Under the pieces are notes generated by a model. It searched no databases. It saw nothing but the letters and a program-made list of their open reading frames with translations, and was not told the DNA's origin. A stretch of 64,000 bases of DNA from Enoplolaimus lenunculus (taxonomy: Eukaryota; Nematoda; Enoplea; Enoplida; Thoracostomopsidae): assembly GCA_030248215.1 (NCBI GenBank), contig JASANG010002508.1, positions 124,001 to 188,000 on the forward strand. Reading direction: 5' to 3'. Positions 12,768-24,500 of this stretch are shown piece by piece. Each line of letters opens with the position of its first letter. The first letter of the stretch is position 1. The position numbers and the translations under genes were made by a program.

Positions 12768-13858
12768 CCCTTTCTCACATGAATATTTTCTATTTCCCCT
12801 GAGACCTACTTTTATGCTAGGATCGAACTCCGGTGACTGGAGTGGGAGGCGTATACCATCACCACTCAGCTATAGGAGCTTGACGCTCGAGCCCGATGGG
12901 GCTCTCACTTCTTGTGGTGATTTAGTACTATGTATGCGTGTTGCAATTGTTAAACACGGTGCGATATATATTACTTAACGTATATGTGGTACAATGGGGT
13001 AACAACCATAACGACATAGCTAGGGGTAAAATGGCCGAGGCGAAAACAAACAGAAAGAAAGGAAAAGAAACAAACAAAACAGAAGGAAACAGAGACGGAA
13101 AATAAAGGATAAAAATAATTATAAAATCTTATGAAATTATGCAAATTTTGTTAATATGTGTGGGCGATTAGCCCAAATATCCAGTACTGAAATATTGAAC
13201 CTCGATTTTGACGTTTTTAATCAATTGGTGTTAAGTGTCGTTTTTGTGATATAGATTAGTATTGTTTATACGCTCTTTGGAGTTGAATAAGTGGAATCAG
13301 CACGTGCTCAAACTCGGTAAATTGGTAAGAAAATTAGTTATTGCGTACGAATTGTTGTATAATTTTTGGTATAGAATTAGAATTGTCATGAGCGGAATAC
13401 TTATATTTCAGACCGAATCCGGTGTGCTGGGCGCCGGAGTCTCGCGGTGCTAGGCAGTGCGTTCAGCGGGCACACCGGAGTTCGGTTACGTCTGCTCCGC
13501 TCAATTCACACGTAGAATCTTTACTGACAAATTGACATCACACACAAATAGCGGTATAAGCAATAGTACAACTTGTCCCGTAGATTAAAACTAAAACTAC
13601 TTAAAATCTCCGGTAACAACCGTACTGTATAACTGCTATCATTGTCGTTCTGTATAACCTTGCCTTCGGTATAACCGTATCTGTGCCTTTGTCTGTAAAT
13701 ACGTTTCATAGTAAATCTTGAATACCGACCGTGTCGTTGGTGAAGGGCGATTACGCTACCGTCATAGATCTGAAACACACGAGCCGTAGATACAAAACCA
13801 TCCGAATCCGACATACACTGCGCTAAGTTGCCTATGAGCAACTCAATGTGAGAAGGGG
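12768..13858 (-). mobile_element. piggyBac-type/tRNA-Gly MITE, copy 2, split by an LTR
   Basis: The left part is 12768-12984 and the right part is 13814-13858. Joined, they match the intact copies base for base around the break, with no duplicated target bases. An 829-bp gypsy-type LTR sits between them, so this copy is older than that insertion. Confidence 0.8.
12985..13813 (+). repeat. 5' LTR of the gypsy-type element
   Basis: Starts TGTGGTACAATGGGG and ends ..CCGACA. It is the same length as 18934-19762 and differs from it by only a few bases. It lies inside a piggyBac-type MITE. The small open frames inside it are also present in the other LTR and are not genes. Confidence 0.85.
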
Positions 13859-14650
13859 TTATAGATAGTAAACTGAAAAATTTTCGCTTAACCCTTTCTC
13901 ACATGAATATTTTCTATTTCCCCTGAGACCTACTTTTATGCTAGGATTCGAACTCCGGTGACTGGAGTGGGAGGCGTATACCATCACCACTCAGCTATAG
14001 GAGCTTGACGCTCGAGCCCGAGGGGGCTTTCACGTCTTGTGGTGATTTAGTACTATGTATACGTGTTGCAATTGTTAAACACGGTGCGATATATATTACT
14101 TAACGTTTATACACTGCGCTAAGTTGCCTATGAGCAACTCAATGTGAGAAGGGGTTAAGCCTAAATTAGGACTTTCCACAATATTTCACTACTTTTTACA
14201 GTTAGAAGCAATCTAATTTTAGCATTAAAGGATTTTTAGGTGCGAGAAATCTGCGTAGACTGTTTACAAACCTCCAAAACCGACAATTGAGTAGTTAGCT
14301 AATAGATAATTTGCATATTAGCATAGTTTATAAGCCTAAATTACAACTTTTTTACAATATTTCTATAATTATTATGGTTAAAAGCAATATAATTTCAGTA
14401 CTAAAGGGTTTTTAGGTACGAGAAATTTGAATAAATAGTTTACAAACATCCAAAACCTATAATTGAATAGTTAGCTAATAGCTAATTTACATATTAGCTT
14501 AATTGACAAGACAAAACTATTATTAGGGTTTACTGAAGGTTTTTGGGTGCGAGGAATCTGAATAAACTGTTTACAAACCTCCAAAACCGATAATTGAATA
14601 GTTAGCTAATTACTAGCTTGCATATTACCTTAATTGACAAGACAAAATTA
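13814..14650 (+). repeat. Duplicated flank between LTR and gag
   Basis: These 837 bp match 19763-20599 at the same offset as the LTRs (5,949 bp) with no net indel. They hold the right remainder of MITE copy 2, a complete MITE copy (13892-14154) and 174-bp repeat units. A primer-binding site would be expected directly after a 5' LTR, so this arrangement is abnormal. Confidence 0.8.
13892..14154 (-). mobile_element. piggyBac-type/tRNA-Gly MITE, copy 3
   Basis: A full 263-bp copy flanked by TTAA on both sides (13888-13891 and 14155-14158). CCC termini, tRNA-Gly-like core on the minus strand. Paralogous to 19841-20103 through the local duplication. Confidence 0.85.
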
Positions 14651-14690
14651 AAAAACCAAATACTAGACAATATACTAGAACGATGGCAGA

Positions 14691-16840
14691 AAAAGCACAA
14701 CAAGGACTAGTAACAAATTTAACGGAATCCCCAAATCAAGCACAAAAGGAATGAAACCACAACAGACCCAAAACTTAACCCCTGATATACAAATACCAGG
14801 CACATCTGGTCAAAATACCGACAACAACACAGAAATTAAGCTTTAGCACCTTCGGTGCAATACAAGCAGACTCAACAAAGTGCTGATAACCCTGTAAGTA
14901 GTCTTGATTCAGCAAAAACAGCAATCGACTACATCACACAAAAACATACGGATATATCCACTCAAAAAGCGGAACCAACATGGACAAAAACATTGACATC
15001 TACAAATATTGATTTCACAACTACGTTGTCAAAACAATTGGAAACCACTGTAATAAAACATCCAGGATTTCCTATACAACAGTCTGATCTAATGACACCA
15101 ATAGGGAATCCACCCCAAAACACAGCAAAACCATATTTGACATATCCGTATGCACAAACGTCCTATAGCCAACCTAAAATGGCTATACAGCCAATATTGA
15201 CAACAAACACTGGCTATAGACCGCTATTACCGTTTGACCAACTGCCAGAATGGTCATTTAACACAGCGGATAAAAAATTAGAACCGGAATTGACCAAACG
15301 ACAGGAACTAGGTGATAACATAGCTAATATTAGCCAACATAATATCACCACTCCACAAAATTTTGTACCTGTAACAAATATACAACAATTTCCCCCACAA
15401 CAAATTACCAATATGCGACCACAGAATCCGATGGAACAATAGGTTAACACATTTAACCCACAACAGTGGGCAATATTTAACCAAATACCTCGAGCAATGC
15501 CGTTAACAACAACAAATGTAGATTTACACCGACATACCGGAGGAGATACTTCTCCGTCATCAAGACGTAGTAAAACATCGTCCCGACACAGTAATGATAC
15601 AATAAAAACAGACATTAACACATCGGATACGGAATATAATTCCGTTGTTGATAACCCGATGTCATCACAATTAATTACGCATCCACAGAACCAGGCACCA
15701 ATTGTTATTAACATGCCTGATAAAATTCCGATTGTACCACCATATGATGGTAAAACCGATTTTAGTGTCTTTTTACGTAAATTCAATCGAATTTTAAGTA
15801 CATCCAAAATACAGTCGGAAGAAACAAAATTACGACTATTCAAAGGATGTCTGCGCAGTAGCGTAGAAACATACCTTGAATTATTAGAGGATCAATTTCC
15901 TTTATCACAAAATGATATTGAGTTTTTAATATTAAAATTTCAAGAACGATTTGGTGAATCACCAGACTTGTCCAATAGAATAGCTACATTCCAACGTATA
16001 CAACAAACAGGTAGCGTAGATGACTACGCAGATACACTGTTAGCATACTGGACACGATACTTAGAAAAGCAATTCGCAAACACTGTTGAGGCTCGCGAAT
16101 TGCTATGTCAAACGTTTATTAAAAATTCGATGACAGGCTTAAAAGAACGCCTGCAATTAGGAATGATAGAATCATTCACCGAACTACGAATCCGTGCAAC
16201 AAAATTGCAACAGCAATTAGAATTTGACGGAATTATTACAATTCCTAAAAAATCGGAAAAATCCGACATTAGGAACAATCGTACACGGACAAACACAGGT
16301 ACAACAACGAGTACAACAACAAAAGAACAAACAAATAGTAAGCAAACCAATGGGAGAACAACAAAGACATTTACAAACAGCGGTAACAATGCTAATAAAG
16401 CAAATAACACCGCTGGAAATTCTATCCGGAAAACGACAGGCCCCCGACCTCGAAAAACAGAAGAAGAAATTCAAAAATTACGTGAGGCGGGATTGTGTTT
16501 TTATTGCGAAAAAGCCGGACACATGACAAATGACTGTCCGGTCCGACAGGCAGTTGCCGAACGTATTAAAAACTGGCAACAGAAGCAAGGCGACCAAGGG
16601 GGGACAGCAAAACAACCACAAACTACTGCTGTACCCTGTATATATTGCAAGAAAACAAATCATAAAGCTGAAGAATGTTTCTTCAAACCTGGTCGCGAAA
16701 CGAATAGCACAACAACTTCGAATACAGCAAATAAAATTACATGTAAAAGAAACAAAATCGGAACAGGTATCACAAAAAGCAAGTCATATAACAGGTGCAA
16801 GTTCGGGTATCAACCCTCACTTGATAATACTAAAAGCTAA
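14691..16840 (+). mobile_element. gag region of the gypsy-type fossil
   Basis: A Gln/Asn/Thr-rich stretch followed by a capsid-like region in which 'IPIVPPYDGKTDFSVFLRKF' resembles the start of retrotransposon gag domains. Two nucleocapsid zinc knuckles of the form C-x2-C-x4-H-x4-C lie at 16496-16537 and 16637-16678. The long open stretch at 15497-16840 carries most of it. The region is a fossil part, not a host gene. Confidence 0.8.
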
Positions 16841-18900
16841 TGCACCTCGTGACACAAGAATTCGGAAACTACATGAGCAACCGATAGCAAATATACAATC
16901 GGTATCCGAACAAAAAGCAAATTCATCACATGTTGAACTTTGCGTAACAAAACCTAAAGGTATGTACATAGAAATCGGTATCCAAGGATATCTTTTAACA
17001 GGAGCAATTGATACGGGTGCTGACATTAGCATGATGCATGTCGCAGGATACCAAAGATTTTTCCCGACAATACCGTTAGACACATCAAATAGAATAAAAT
17101 GTAGAACATATGGCAGCAGGACAGGACAAGAAACACTAGGCTCCTTGAACTTTCCAGTAACAATCGGAGCGGTGCTAAAAACAGTTACAATCCATATAGC
17201 ACCAGTTCTACAATCTGCATTAATTATAGGTGACGATACTTTATCCGAATTCGGAATCGTCATTAATTATAACAAATTTACAGTTACCGTTGATAGGAAA
17301 GTTATTCCTTCATGGCGGCAACGCCAAATATATAACGACGGGGAAATTTCATATGAATATATTCCCAATCCAAAACCACATAGACCTCCTGACAATAAGT
17401 TGAAAGACCCAGAAATCGAAATCGGTCGGTATACCGATTCCATTGATGAATCCGATAAGAAAGTAACAAAATCGTTAACATATAAAGACAACAAAACAAA
17501 ATCGTTGTCACAGCAAGATGCAAATGAAATGGCAAATAGCCATACTGTGTATAACAATAAAAATAAAGACATATACATAGATACAAAAGAGCAAGAAATA
17601 TTTGATATACTACCAACAATAGGAACAGCTAATATATGCCGAGTTGCAGTGTCGTTAGATATTCCTGCATCAGCAACTACCTGGGTTCCTTGTACTACAA
17701 CTAATACAGAATCAGCACAAGATTTGTATATAGAACCCCAATTTGTAGAATCGGTACCACTGGACTCAATAATTGTACCGCGTATGATAACGCGTAAACA
17801 AAGAAATCAAGTGTTAATACCAGTTACAAATATGTCGGAAAATTCCGTACATTTACAAATTGCACAGATAGAAAAGGTAGAAGTAATACAAGAAGTATTA
17901 CAAAGAAATTACGCAACTATAAATGCAACGGCACTAGATATAGCCGCTAAATTACCACAGCAAGAAATGAAAACAATTGGACAGCATAACAATATAAACA
18001 CAGTCGCAATTTCTGATGTTGATAAAAAAGCTCTGCAATTGCACAACTTTACGGAATGGTTATTAGAACATGTATCGGACATGCAAGAAATTCCTGTACC
18101 AGAAGGTGTAACTCTCGACCCACACGATTTTCAAGGCGAGCCGTTACGCCAAATTAAAGCATTGTTATATTCAAATAACGATATTTTCGGTGCAGAAACA
18201 AAGCCATTAGGAACAACCGATGTTGTTAAGCACCGTATAATAGTACAGACACAAAATCCGATACAACAAAAAGTTAGAAGAGCGGCTTATGCACGCCGCC
18301 AAAAAATAACCGAATGTGTTACAAAAATGTTAGAAGACGGCATAATTCAACCATCAAAAAGCCCATGGGCTTCGCCCGTCGTATTGGTAAAAAAGAAAGA
18401 TGGCGGTTTACGATTTTGTATTGATTACCGCCAGGTAAATGACGTAACTAAAAAAGACAGTTTTCCGCTACCGCGGATAGACGAAACTATCGACGCCCTC
18501 CGTGGGTCAAAATACTTTACAACAATAGATTTACAATCTGGATATTGGCAAATCCAGATGGACGAACGCGACATTGAAAAAACGGCATTCATATGCCACG
18601 AAGGCTTATATGAATTTAATGTAATGCCCTTCGGACTGACTAACGCTCCAGCAACATTCCAGAGAATGATGCAAATGGTCTTGTCTGGATAGTTAATGGA
18701 GATATGCCTCTGTTATCTGGACGACATTATAGTCTTCTCTAGATCATTTGCACAACATCTCATGGATTTAGAACGAGTATTCGACAGACTACGAGAAGCC
18801 GGATTAACAATAACCGGCAGAAAATGTGAATTTGCAAAACAAAAAGTCCAATTTTTAGGACACGTAGTCTCAAACGGGGGAAAAGGAAGAAAATTATCAA
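16840..18900 (+). mobile_element. Protease and reverse transcriptase region of the gypsy-type fossil
   Basis: An aspartic protease active-site motif (AIDTGAD) lies near 17008-17022. Reverse transcriptase follows at about 18265-18890, with family motifs KKKDGGLRFCIDYR, TIDLQSGYWQI, MPFGLTNAPATFQ, YLDDI and LGHVVS, as in Ty3/gypsy elements. The region then runs directly into the purine tract and 3' LTR, without RNase H or integrase. Broken and non-autonomous. Confidence 0.85.
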
Positions 18901-18933
18901 CGTCAAGGGTCGACGTCTGGCGACAAGGGGGGA

Positions 18934-19762
18934 TGTGGTACAATGGGGTAACAACCATAACGACATAGCTAGGGGTAAAATGGCCGAGGCGAAAACAAAC
19001 AGAAAGAAAGGAAAAGAAACAAACAAAACAGAAGGAAACAGAGACGGAAAATAAAGGATAAAAATAATTATAAAATCTTATGAAATTATGCAAATTTTGT
19101 TAATATGTGTGGGCGACTAGCCCAAATATCCAGTACTGAAATATTGAACCTCGATTTTGACGTTTTTAATCAATTGGTATTAAGTGTCGTTTTTGTGATA
19201 TAGATTAGTATTGTTTATACGCTCTTTGGAGTTGAATAAGTGGAATCAGCACGTGCTCAAACTCGGTAAATTGGTAAGAAAATTAGTTATTGCGTACGAA
19301 TTGTTGTATAATTTTTGGTATAGAATTAGAATTGTCATGAGCGGAATACTTATATTTCAGACCGAATCCGGTGTGCTGGGCGCCGGAGTCTCGCGGTGCT
19401 AGGCAGTGCGTTCAGCGGGCACACCGGAGTTCGGTTACGTCTGCTCCGCTCAATTCACACGTAGAATCTTTACTGACAAATTGACATCACACACAAATAG
19501 CGGTATAAGCAATAGTACAACTTGTCCCGTAGATTAAAACTAAAACTACTTAAAATCTCCGGTAACAACCGTACTGTATAACTGCTATCATTGTCGTTCT
19601 GTATAACCTTGCCTTCGGTATAACCGTATCTGTGCCTTTGTCTGTAAATACGTTTCATAGTAAATCTTGAATACCGACCGTGTCGTTGGTGAAGGGCGAT
19701 TACGCTACCGTCATAGATCTGAAACACACGAGCCGTAGATACAAAACCATCCGAATCCGACA
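18934..19762 (+). repeat. 3' LTR of the gypsy-type element
   Basis: Preceded by the purine tract 'ACAAGGGGGGA' (about 18923-18933). TG...CA ends, 829 bp, nearly identical to the 5' LTR. Confidence 0.85.
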
Positions 19763-20599
19763 TACACTGCGCTAAGTTGCCTATGAGCAACTCAATGTGA
19801 GAAGGGGTTATAGATAGTAAACTGAAAAATTTTCGCTTAACCCTTTCTCACATGAATATTTTCTATTTCCCCTGAGACCTACTTTTATGCTAGGATTCGA
19901 ACTCCGGTGACTGGAGTGGGAGGCGTATACCATCACCACTCAGCTATAGGAGCTTGACGCTCGAGCCCGAGGGGCCTTTCACGTCTTGTGGTGATTTAGT
20001 ACTATGTATACGTGTTGCAATTGTTAAACACGGTGCGATATATATTACTTAACGTTTATACACTGCGCTAAGTTGCCTATGAGCAACTCAATGTGAGAAG
20101 GGGTTAAGCCTAAATTAGGACTTTCCACAATATTTCACTACTTTTTACAGTTAGAAGCAATCTAATTTTAGCATTAAAGGATTTTTAGGTGCGAGGAATC
20201 TGCGTAGACTGTTTACAAACCTCCAAAACCGACAATTGAGTAGTTAGCTAATAGATAATTTGCATATTAGCATAGTTCATAAGCCTAAATTACAACTTTT
20301 TTACAATATTTCTATAATTATTATGGTTAAAAGCAATATCATTTCAGCACTAAAGGGTTTATAGGTACGAGGAATTTGAATAAATAGTTTACAAACATCC
20401 AAAACCGATAATTGAATAGTTAGCTAATAGCTAATTTACATATTAGCTTAATTGACAAGACAAAACTATTATTAGGGTTTACTGAAGGTTTTTGGGTGCG
20501 AGGAATCTGAATAAACTGTTTACAAACCTCCAAAACCGATAATTGAATAGTTAGCTAGTTACTAGTTTGCATATTACCTTAATTGACAAGACAAAATTA
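19763..20599 (+). repeat. Second copy of the duplicated flank
   Basis: Holds the MITE copy 2 remainder (19763-19807), a complete piggyBac-type/tRNA MITE (19841-20103) and 174-bp units. Matches 13814-14650 almost perfectly. Confidence 0.8.
19841..20103 (-). mobile_element. piggyBac-type/tRNA-Gly MITE, copy 4
   Basis: 263 bp, TTAA on both sides, with CCC/GGG termini and the tRNA-Gly-like core. It is the duplicate of copy 3 and differs by very few bases, such as in the G-run near 19971. Confidence 0.85.
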
Positions 20600-20745
20600 T
20601 GACTTTAATTTATTCCAAAAATTATTAGGGTGGCTGAAGGGTTTTTGGGTGCGAGGAATCTGAGGAAATTGCTTACAAACCTCCAAAACCGATAAATGAA
20701 TAGTTAGCTAACAAATAATTTGCATATTACCTTAATTGCTTACGT
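20600..20745 (+). repeat. 174-bp repeat array, terminal unit
   Basis: A diverged unit of the same family (GTGCGAGGAATCTGA...CCAAAACCGATAAATGAATAG). It is present only after the second flank copy and may mark the original right end of the array. Confidence 0.65.
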
Positions 20746-21958
20746 GTGTTTGAGCTTCGCTCAATAAATGTAGTAGTTATACTCTTCCGAAACCAAAACC
20801 TGGGCAACGCCATTGTCAAGATCTGAAATCCGCAAGCCGTAAAGTTGACTTCGACTTTAACTTTCCTGTTCTCAGTAGGGTCAGTGTCCAATAGCAAATT
20901 GACGAGCTTTGTGGGTGCCGTGAAATTGCGATATTTGTTGAGCGGCGTTTTGACATTTTGTATTGTGCTTTATAGTTGTATTTTATTCGACTTGTTTTAT
21001 ATTGAAAAGAATGTATACCAGGTTGAAAAGTGAAAAGCAGGTTGGTGGACTGAAGTCCCCTAATAATTTTTTCTTGCAGCTGTTGCTCCGTTAGCAAGCA
21101 CTGTCCATATTACTTTTAGGCGAGTCTTGTTTTCTCGCAGAACTCGAGTTGAATAGGTTTTGGTTTTTGACTTTTTGCCTAGGTTTAATACGGTAAGTTT
21201 TAGGCTTAATTCGTAGGAGTACCCGTAATTTTGGAAAGGGCGTTACGTTGTAAAAAAATTACGAACGAGTGTTTATTGAATGGACAACTGAAATTGTGTC
21301 TAAACAACTCTACATGGGCCAGAATTACAATGCTGTGTTTTCAATTGTATACAGCACCTATCATCGGAAATTCAAGTCAAGTTCAGTGCCCATCAAAGTA
21401 GTGGATTCGATCTTGTTAAATTATTCACCGTGAGTCATAATCGAACGAGTTATAATTACACTGGGTCACCAGTTGGTCCAGAGGGGGGCGAAGGGAAGGG
21501 TGTACGTCCCCTCCGTCAGAAATATTTTGCCATAAAATGGTGTAAGTTCCATTACTTTTACAATTTTCTCCCTTAGAAAATTTTTGGTCAAAAATACAAT
21601 TTTTTCCCTCAGAAATTTTTTGTGATAACATGATAATGTCTTTCAGAAACGATAAATTATGTCTTTGTTGAAACCAAGCCATTGCGATACTTTGAATACC
21701 ATGGAATGTTCCCCTTAATTTTTCTCTGTTTTCTCATAAATGTGACATATAACTGATATGCTTCAACTGTTCGTTCACTGAACTGTTTCGAGATTTATAT
21801 TTTAATTTTAGCATTGGATTTGGATGTAAATTCAAAACAAGGCAACTTGCCAGACTTCACCATGTTTTAAATCTTTGTTACGGTGCAGCGGTTACGGGCA
21901 ACATTCACGTTCAGCTTTATCCGGAGGGATCTTTAACATTTCGCAACGGTATTAGGTA

Positions 21959-22369
21959 CTGTATTGACCCGAATAAGAGGGGGTAATAAGAGGGGGTCCC
22001 CGCTTTGACTCCGAATCAATAGAAGTCCGTATCCCTAATAAGAGTCCGTAAGCGGATAGAGTACGTAAACCTTAATTAGAGTCCATAAGTGTCAATTAAC
22101 CCTAATTGTAGGGCATAAATGACTCCAAGACCACATAATTTGAGTTCGAAACGTTAAAGCGTACGTAAATTCCGAAAGTACATTCCTAAGTATATCCTTG
22201 AATTATCGCTCAAGCTATTGACACAAGACAAATAAACGTTTAATTCAACGGATAATTGCAGTACCGTATATGGTTAAAAATAAATAAGTCCGTAACCGAA
22301 TAACAAGGGAGGAACCCTCTGGAGAGGCCAAATAAATATCAGTCCCCCCTCTTATTCGGGTCACTACAG
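21959..22369. mobile_element. mariner-type MITE (CTGTAGTGACCC family), copy 1, complete
   Basis: The left end CTGTA.TGACCCGAATAAG is matched inverted on the right by CTTATTCGGGTCACTACAG. TA flanks each end (21957-21958 and 22370-22371), as for Tc1/mariner targets. 411 bp and non-coding. Other copies, mostly truncated, are at 25774, 28719 and 40053. Confidence 0.8.
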
Positions 22370-22914
22370 TATAGGAATAGTGCCGGCGTATGTTGCAAAG
22401 CTTAAACTTCAGGCTTGGGGCCTATATCGTCCAATACGTATTGGACCGATTACCAGTTAATGATAACTTTTCAAACTCACACATTGCTTCAGTGGCGTAC
22501 CTCAAAATTTGCACAGAAGTTGGTCAAATCAAATCTAGACAAATGCGTTTAATTTTGAAGCACTCCAGTCCAATTAGCAATTGGTGATTGGTGCTAAACA
22601 CATTTCAGAATATGGGCATCGGTTATATATATTGCAAGCTTAGTTGTAAGCATAGAATTATGTGTAGGTTTAGAATTAGATTTGGGCATTGGCTTATAGG
22701 CTTATCCTTCGGGTTGGGTTTATTTTAGGTTTAGGTTCCAGCTTAGGTTTATGCATTTTCGTTCCCTAACATGATGAGCTGGCTACTAGCCTGATTATGT
22801 ATCCTGCATCCGCCACTGCTTGCACGTGTAAATAAGGAATTATAGCGATAACTTTACAAACAGACATATTTACAAAGCGTCAGATGCAAGTTTCACTGTT
22901 GGCAAAAAATTGGC

Positions 22915-23095
22915 CTGTGTAAAGATCAGGGGCGACTCGTTTTTGTGTGGGACTGCAATAGCGTAAGCTAAAACTTTAGACTAATATATTTGCATACGCA
23001 TAGGCTGAGATGTAAGCCCATTCTTAGGCTTAGGTTTAGGCTTACACTTTAGGTTTAGGAGTTTGCTTATGCTACTGTTACGGCTTTGTTCTATT
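22915..23095. mobile_element. Hexamer MITE (GCTTAG-rich core), copy
   Basis: Begins 'TGTGTAAAGATCAGGGGCG', then 'GGGACTGCAATAGCGTAAGC', a core of CTTAGG/TTTAGG hexamers, and ends 'CTACTGTTACGGC'. One of the better preserved copies of this family. Confidence 0.6.
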
Positions 23096-24346
23096 CTTTG
23101 GCCTAAAAATTTGCTACAAAATTGGTCAAAAAAAAACAACGCAGATTAAGAGCTTTCGTTGAGCTGCATTTAGGACAAATTCATGTTACTACAGCCACGA
23201 CAAACCACGTGTTACGGTAAATTTAAACGAGAACGGTATTAAGATTTTTGGATGACTCTGCAACCATTGCAAAACACAACGCTATACATAGGTATTGTTC
23301 AGCCCCATCTGGAGAACGAAGGCCAACATTGCTGGGACAATGCCCTCTTAGCGGCTTTTGGATAAACGCACTGTTCTGGCCGTGTTTTAAAGTACCTTTC
23401 CTAAATTTAAAATTTAATTAAAATTCCAACTATATTTTGTGCCGACATTGAAGCGAAAAGTTTACAAAGAATGTTTTTGACAGAATTCATTAACAGGAAT
23501 ATGGCAACTTATTGTCGTATAGAATAAACTATTATTGCTGCTCTTATAAAAAACCAATCAAAACAAACATTTACAACTCTGGATCGTCGGCAGCGTAAGG
23601 AGGGCTAGGGGGGGGGTAAAAATTGTCAACGGACATATTTTTCAAAAATCTTTACCTAGAAACCTAATGGAACGCTTTGGATATTTGATTAGGCTTACGC
23701 TTAGGATTAGCCATCTGCACATTTAGTTTGGGAATCTATACGTACATTTTGGTGAAATTCCACAATTTGATATCATAAACGTTTATGGTTCATATTCTTT
23801 GAACTCGCGTGTCCGAGGTATATCTGTTCTATTTGATATTTGGGCAAACAAAGAAAGCGCTTCGAATACCAAGAAACATTTTATGGTTTAGTGGCGAGTT
23901 CTGGCAGGAACGACGCTTTTATATGTAAATTTGGCTTTTTTGCACTCTGCCCACATGTTTAGGCTCTGGCTTATGCCTAGGTCATAGCTTATTTAGGTTT
24001 AGATGAGCATTTGCATAATTTTAAGCCTAAGAAGCTTGGAGGCTAACGGACTTTTTACACTGGAAAGCTTACACAAAGGTTTAGGATTAGAATTAAGTTC
24101 AAGCTTTGTATGCTTAGACTCAGTCAGGTTAAGGTTTAGGCTCAGAAGACAAAGGGTTAGTGGTCAGGCCATTATAATTAAAATAGGCGAAAGTTTTATG
24201 CGATGTTGTAAAACTGTCATTGATTCGAGTAAAAGCATAACGCGGCAATAAACATGTGATACTTCAGGTCTCTGCAAGTCTGTTCGCCGTCACTAACTTT
24301 GTAGTAATGTTCGATCTGGAACTAGAAAGTGTTACAGCCATTAAGC

Positions 24347-24500
24347 CATAGGGTGCCCATGCATTGTCCATAGGGTGCCCATGCATTGTCCATAGGGTGC
24401 CCATGCATTGTCCATAGGGTGCCCATGCATTGTCCATAGGGTGCCCATGCATTGTCCATAGGGTGCCCATGCATTGTCCATAGGGTGCCCATGCATTGTA
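24347..24500. repeat. 22-bp minisatellite, 7 copies
   Basis: Seven head-to-tail copies of a 22-bp unit, CATAGGGTGCCCATGCATTG plus TC. The units are essentially identical, so the array is young. Because 22 is not a multiple of three and the unit has no stop on the minus strand, all three minus frames stay open. The long frames here (up to 136 codons) are therefore a by-product, not genes. Confidence 0.95.

Larger units (their letters stand above)
12985..19762 (+). mobile_element. Ty3/gypsy LTR retrotransposon (fossil)
   Basis: A decayed Ty3/gypsy-type element. Two 829-bp LTRs (TG...CA ends) lie at 12985-13813 and 18934-19762, and a purine-rich tract lies just before the second. Parts seen in the interior are gag with two CCHC zinc knuckles, an aspartic protease and a reverse transcriptase. 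RNase H and integrase are not seen. The element is broken in several places and cannot be autonomous. The two LTRs are almost identical, so the insertion is young on the scale of this region. Unusually, 837 bp of what looks like host flank is also present after the first LTR (see 13814-14650). Confidence 0.85.
20746..24346. other. Gene-free stretch
   Basis: No supported exon. Partial copies of the 'TGTGTAGCACCTATCA' MITE lie at about 21325-21420 and 22560-22620. Many short GCTTAG-type runs are present, for example 22670-22750 and 23940-24150. The listed MITEs explain most of the structure. Confidence 0.5.

Noticed and set aside
13262-13841. Open frames in the 13.3-13.8 kb region, repeated at 19.2-19.8 kb
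   Set aside because: They lie within the two LTR copies of the gypsy-type fossil and do not represent a duplicated host gene.
15214-17619. Minus-strand open frames opposite the gag-protease region
   Set aside because: Shadow frames of the biased coding strand of the retroelement; hydrophobic composition is a by-product.
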